Shown here: piece after piece, positions 63,565 to 64,000 of the stretch | Position numbering within the stretch: the stretch's first letter is position 1 | How the letters are laid out: each line of letters opens with the position of its first letter | DNA from: Eupeodes corollae | Lineage: Eukaryota; Arthropoda; Insecta; Diptera; Syrphidae | Assembly: GCF_945859685.1 (NCBI RefSeq) | Contig: NC_079147.1 | Coordinates: 237,084,765 to 237,148,764, forward strand | Length of the DNA stretch: 64,000 nt | Direction: 5' to 3' | The notes under the pieces: generated by a model | Told to the model about the DNA's origin: nothing | What the model saw: the letters and a program-made list of their open reading frames with translations, nothing else | Database searches by the model: none | Program-made: the position numbers and the translations under genes

Positions 63565-64000
63565 TTACACACAAATTTGAAACTGCAGAATATAAAGCCT
63601 ACAACATTGAAACTAACATATTCGTTGATACAATTTGTAGTGAATTTGAGTCTTGAATATAGCTTCGTAGAGTAAAGCTGTTCGTTGTAGTTTTTCAGTA
63701 ACAAAACGAAGATAAATCTGGGTGTACACATTTTCTGGTTAAATTTGATGAAGGCTCATCAAAAGTTTCTCTCAGAAAACTGATGTATTTGCAAAATTGT
63801 CCACAAGACAGTCTATTCAGAAAAACGAGACCCTTTAAAAAACACCCATTATAAAAAGTACATATTATATACAACATGGTACACAAGCTCAAATTGTATT
63901 AATAAAAGAGAAAAAGGATATAGAGGTCCTTCCTGACGCATTATAACTTTAACAATAAAAAACGAAACATTAAACCATTTTAAAACAAGAACTAGGCCAA
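63565..64000. other. AT-rich DNA, nothing recognised
   Basis: ORFs 63439-63675 and 63695-63892 have no domain; the former starts in the mariner 3' end. The window ends without a further feature. Confidence 0.4.

Overview
This is nuclear DNA of an insect, most probably a brachyceran fly. The sequence is AT-rich and I could not identify a single intact host gene in it. It is packed with decayed transposable elements of kinds typical of Diptera: a jockey-type LINE with a poly(A) tail, RTE-type LINEs ending in TAAG repeats, CR1/L2-like LINEs, rosa-like mariners with a DD41D catalytic spacing, a pogo/Tigger-like element, a TTAA-flanked MITE and a tRNA-derived SINE. The species cannot be fixed from sequence alone. 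The rosa-type mariners and the SINE would suit Tephritidae or related flies. The window is best read as intergenic or deep intronic, repeat-rich sequence.

Layout. 1-1.8 kb: AT-rich unique-looking DNA with a GC-richer patch near 0.94-1.2 kb. 1836-3217: a TIR element with a perfect 8-bp target duplication, FLYWCH-like zinc-finger ORF and GC-rich hairpin island (the most interesting single feature). 4.5-6.4 kb: LINE remnant (-). 6.59-7.26 kb: mariner relic whose DNA-binding segment is present three times in tandem. 8.66-8.96 kb: SINE (-). 9.9-10.9 kb: CR1/L2-like LINE (+). 11.9-12.7 kb: GC-richer simple-sequence region. 13.0-15.1 kb: LINE fragments (-) around a mariner relic (-). 15.13-17.99 kb: RTE copy A (+). 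20.9-22.7 kb: jockey (+). 23.0-24.57 kb: ~165-bp tandem array attached to a dispersed repeat. 25.55-26.30 kb: TTAA MITE. 28.6-30.4 kb: LINE (-) interrupted by a mariner and a SINE. 31.1-33.6 kb: SINE and the best-preserved CR1/L2-like LINE (-). 36.2-37.8 kb: RTE copy B with a large internal deletion. 38.0-40.5 kb: LINE RNase H fragment, a hairpin, and another LINE. 43.3-45.0 kb: Tc1 fragment next to a rosa-like mariner. 47.5-49.7 kb: LINE RNase H/C-terminal fragment (-) and an RTE/BovB-like LINE (+). 51.7-54.5 kb: SINE, mariner fragment (-), mariner (+) flanked by ~150-bp direct repeats, dispersed repeat. 56.9-60.6 kb: mariner fragment, SINE, and a tandemly duplicated LINE segment carrying nested pogo and RTE insertions. 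60.8-62.0 kb: mariner with matching ends. 62.29-63.56 kb: near-complete rosa-type mariner.

There is no operon-like organisation and no genes that work together. What can be read is insertion history: the nesting, target duplications and lesions allow a relative dating of many elements. Every coding feature I support is a broken transposon gene except the short FLYWCH-like ORF, which is open from start to stop. Long stretches between elements hold only AT-rich sequence and microsatellites. Family assignments are pattern recognition from motifs, without database searches.
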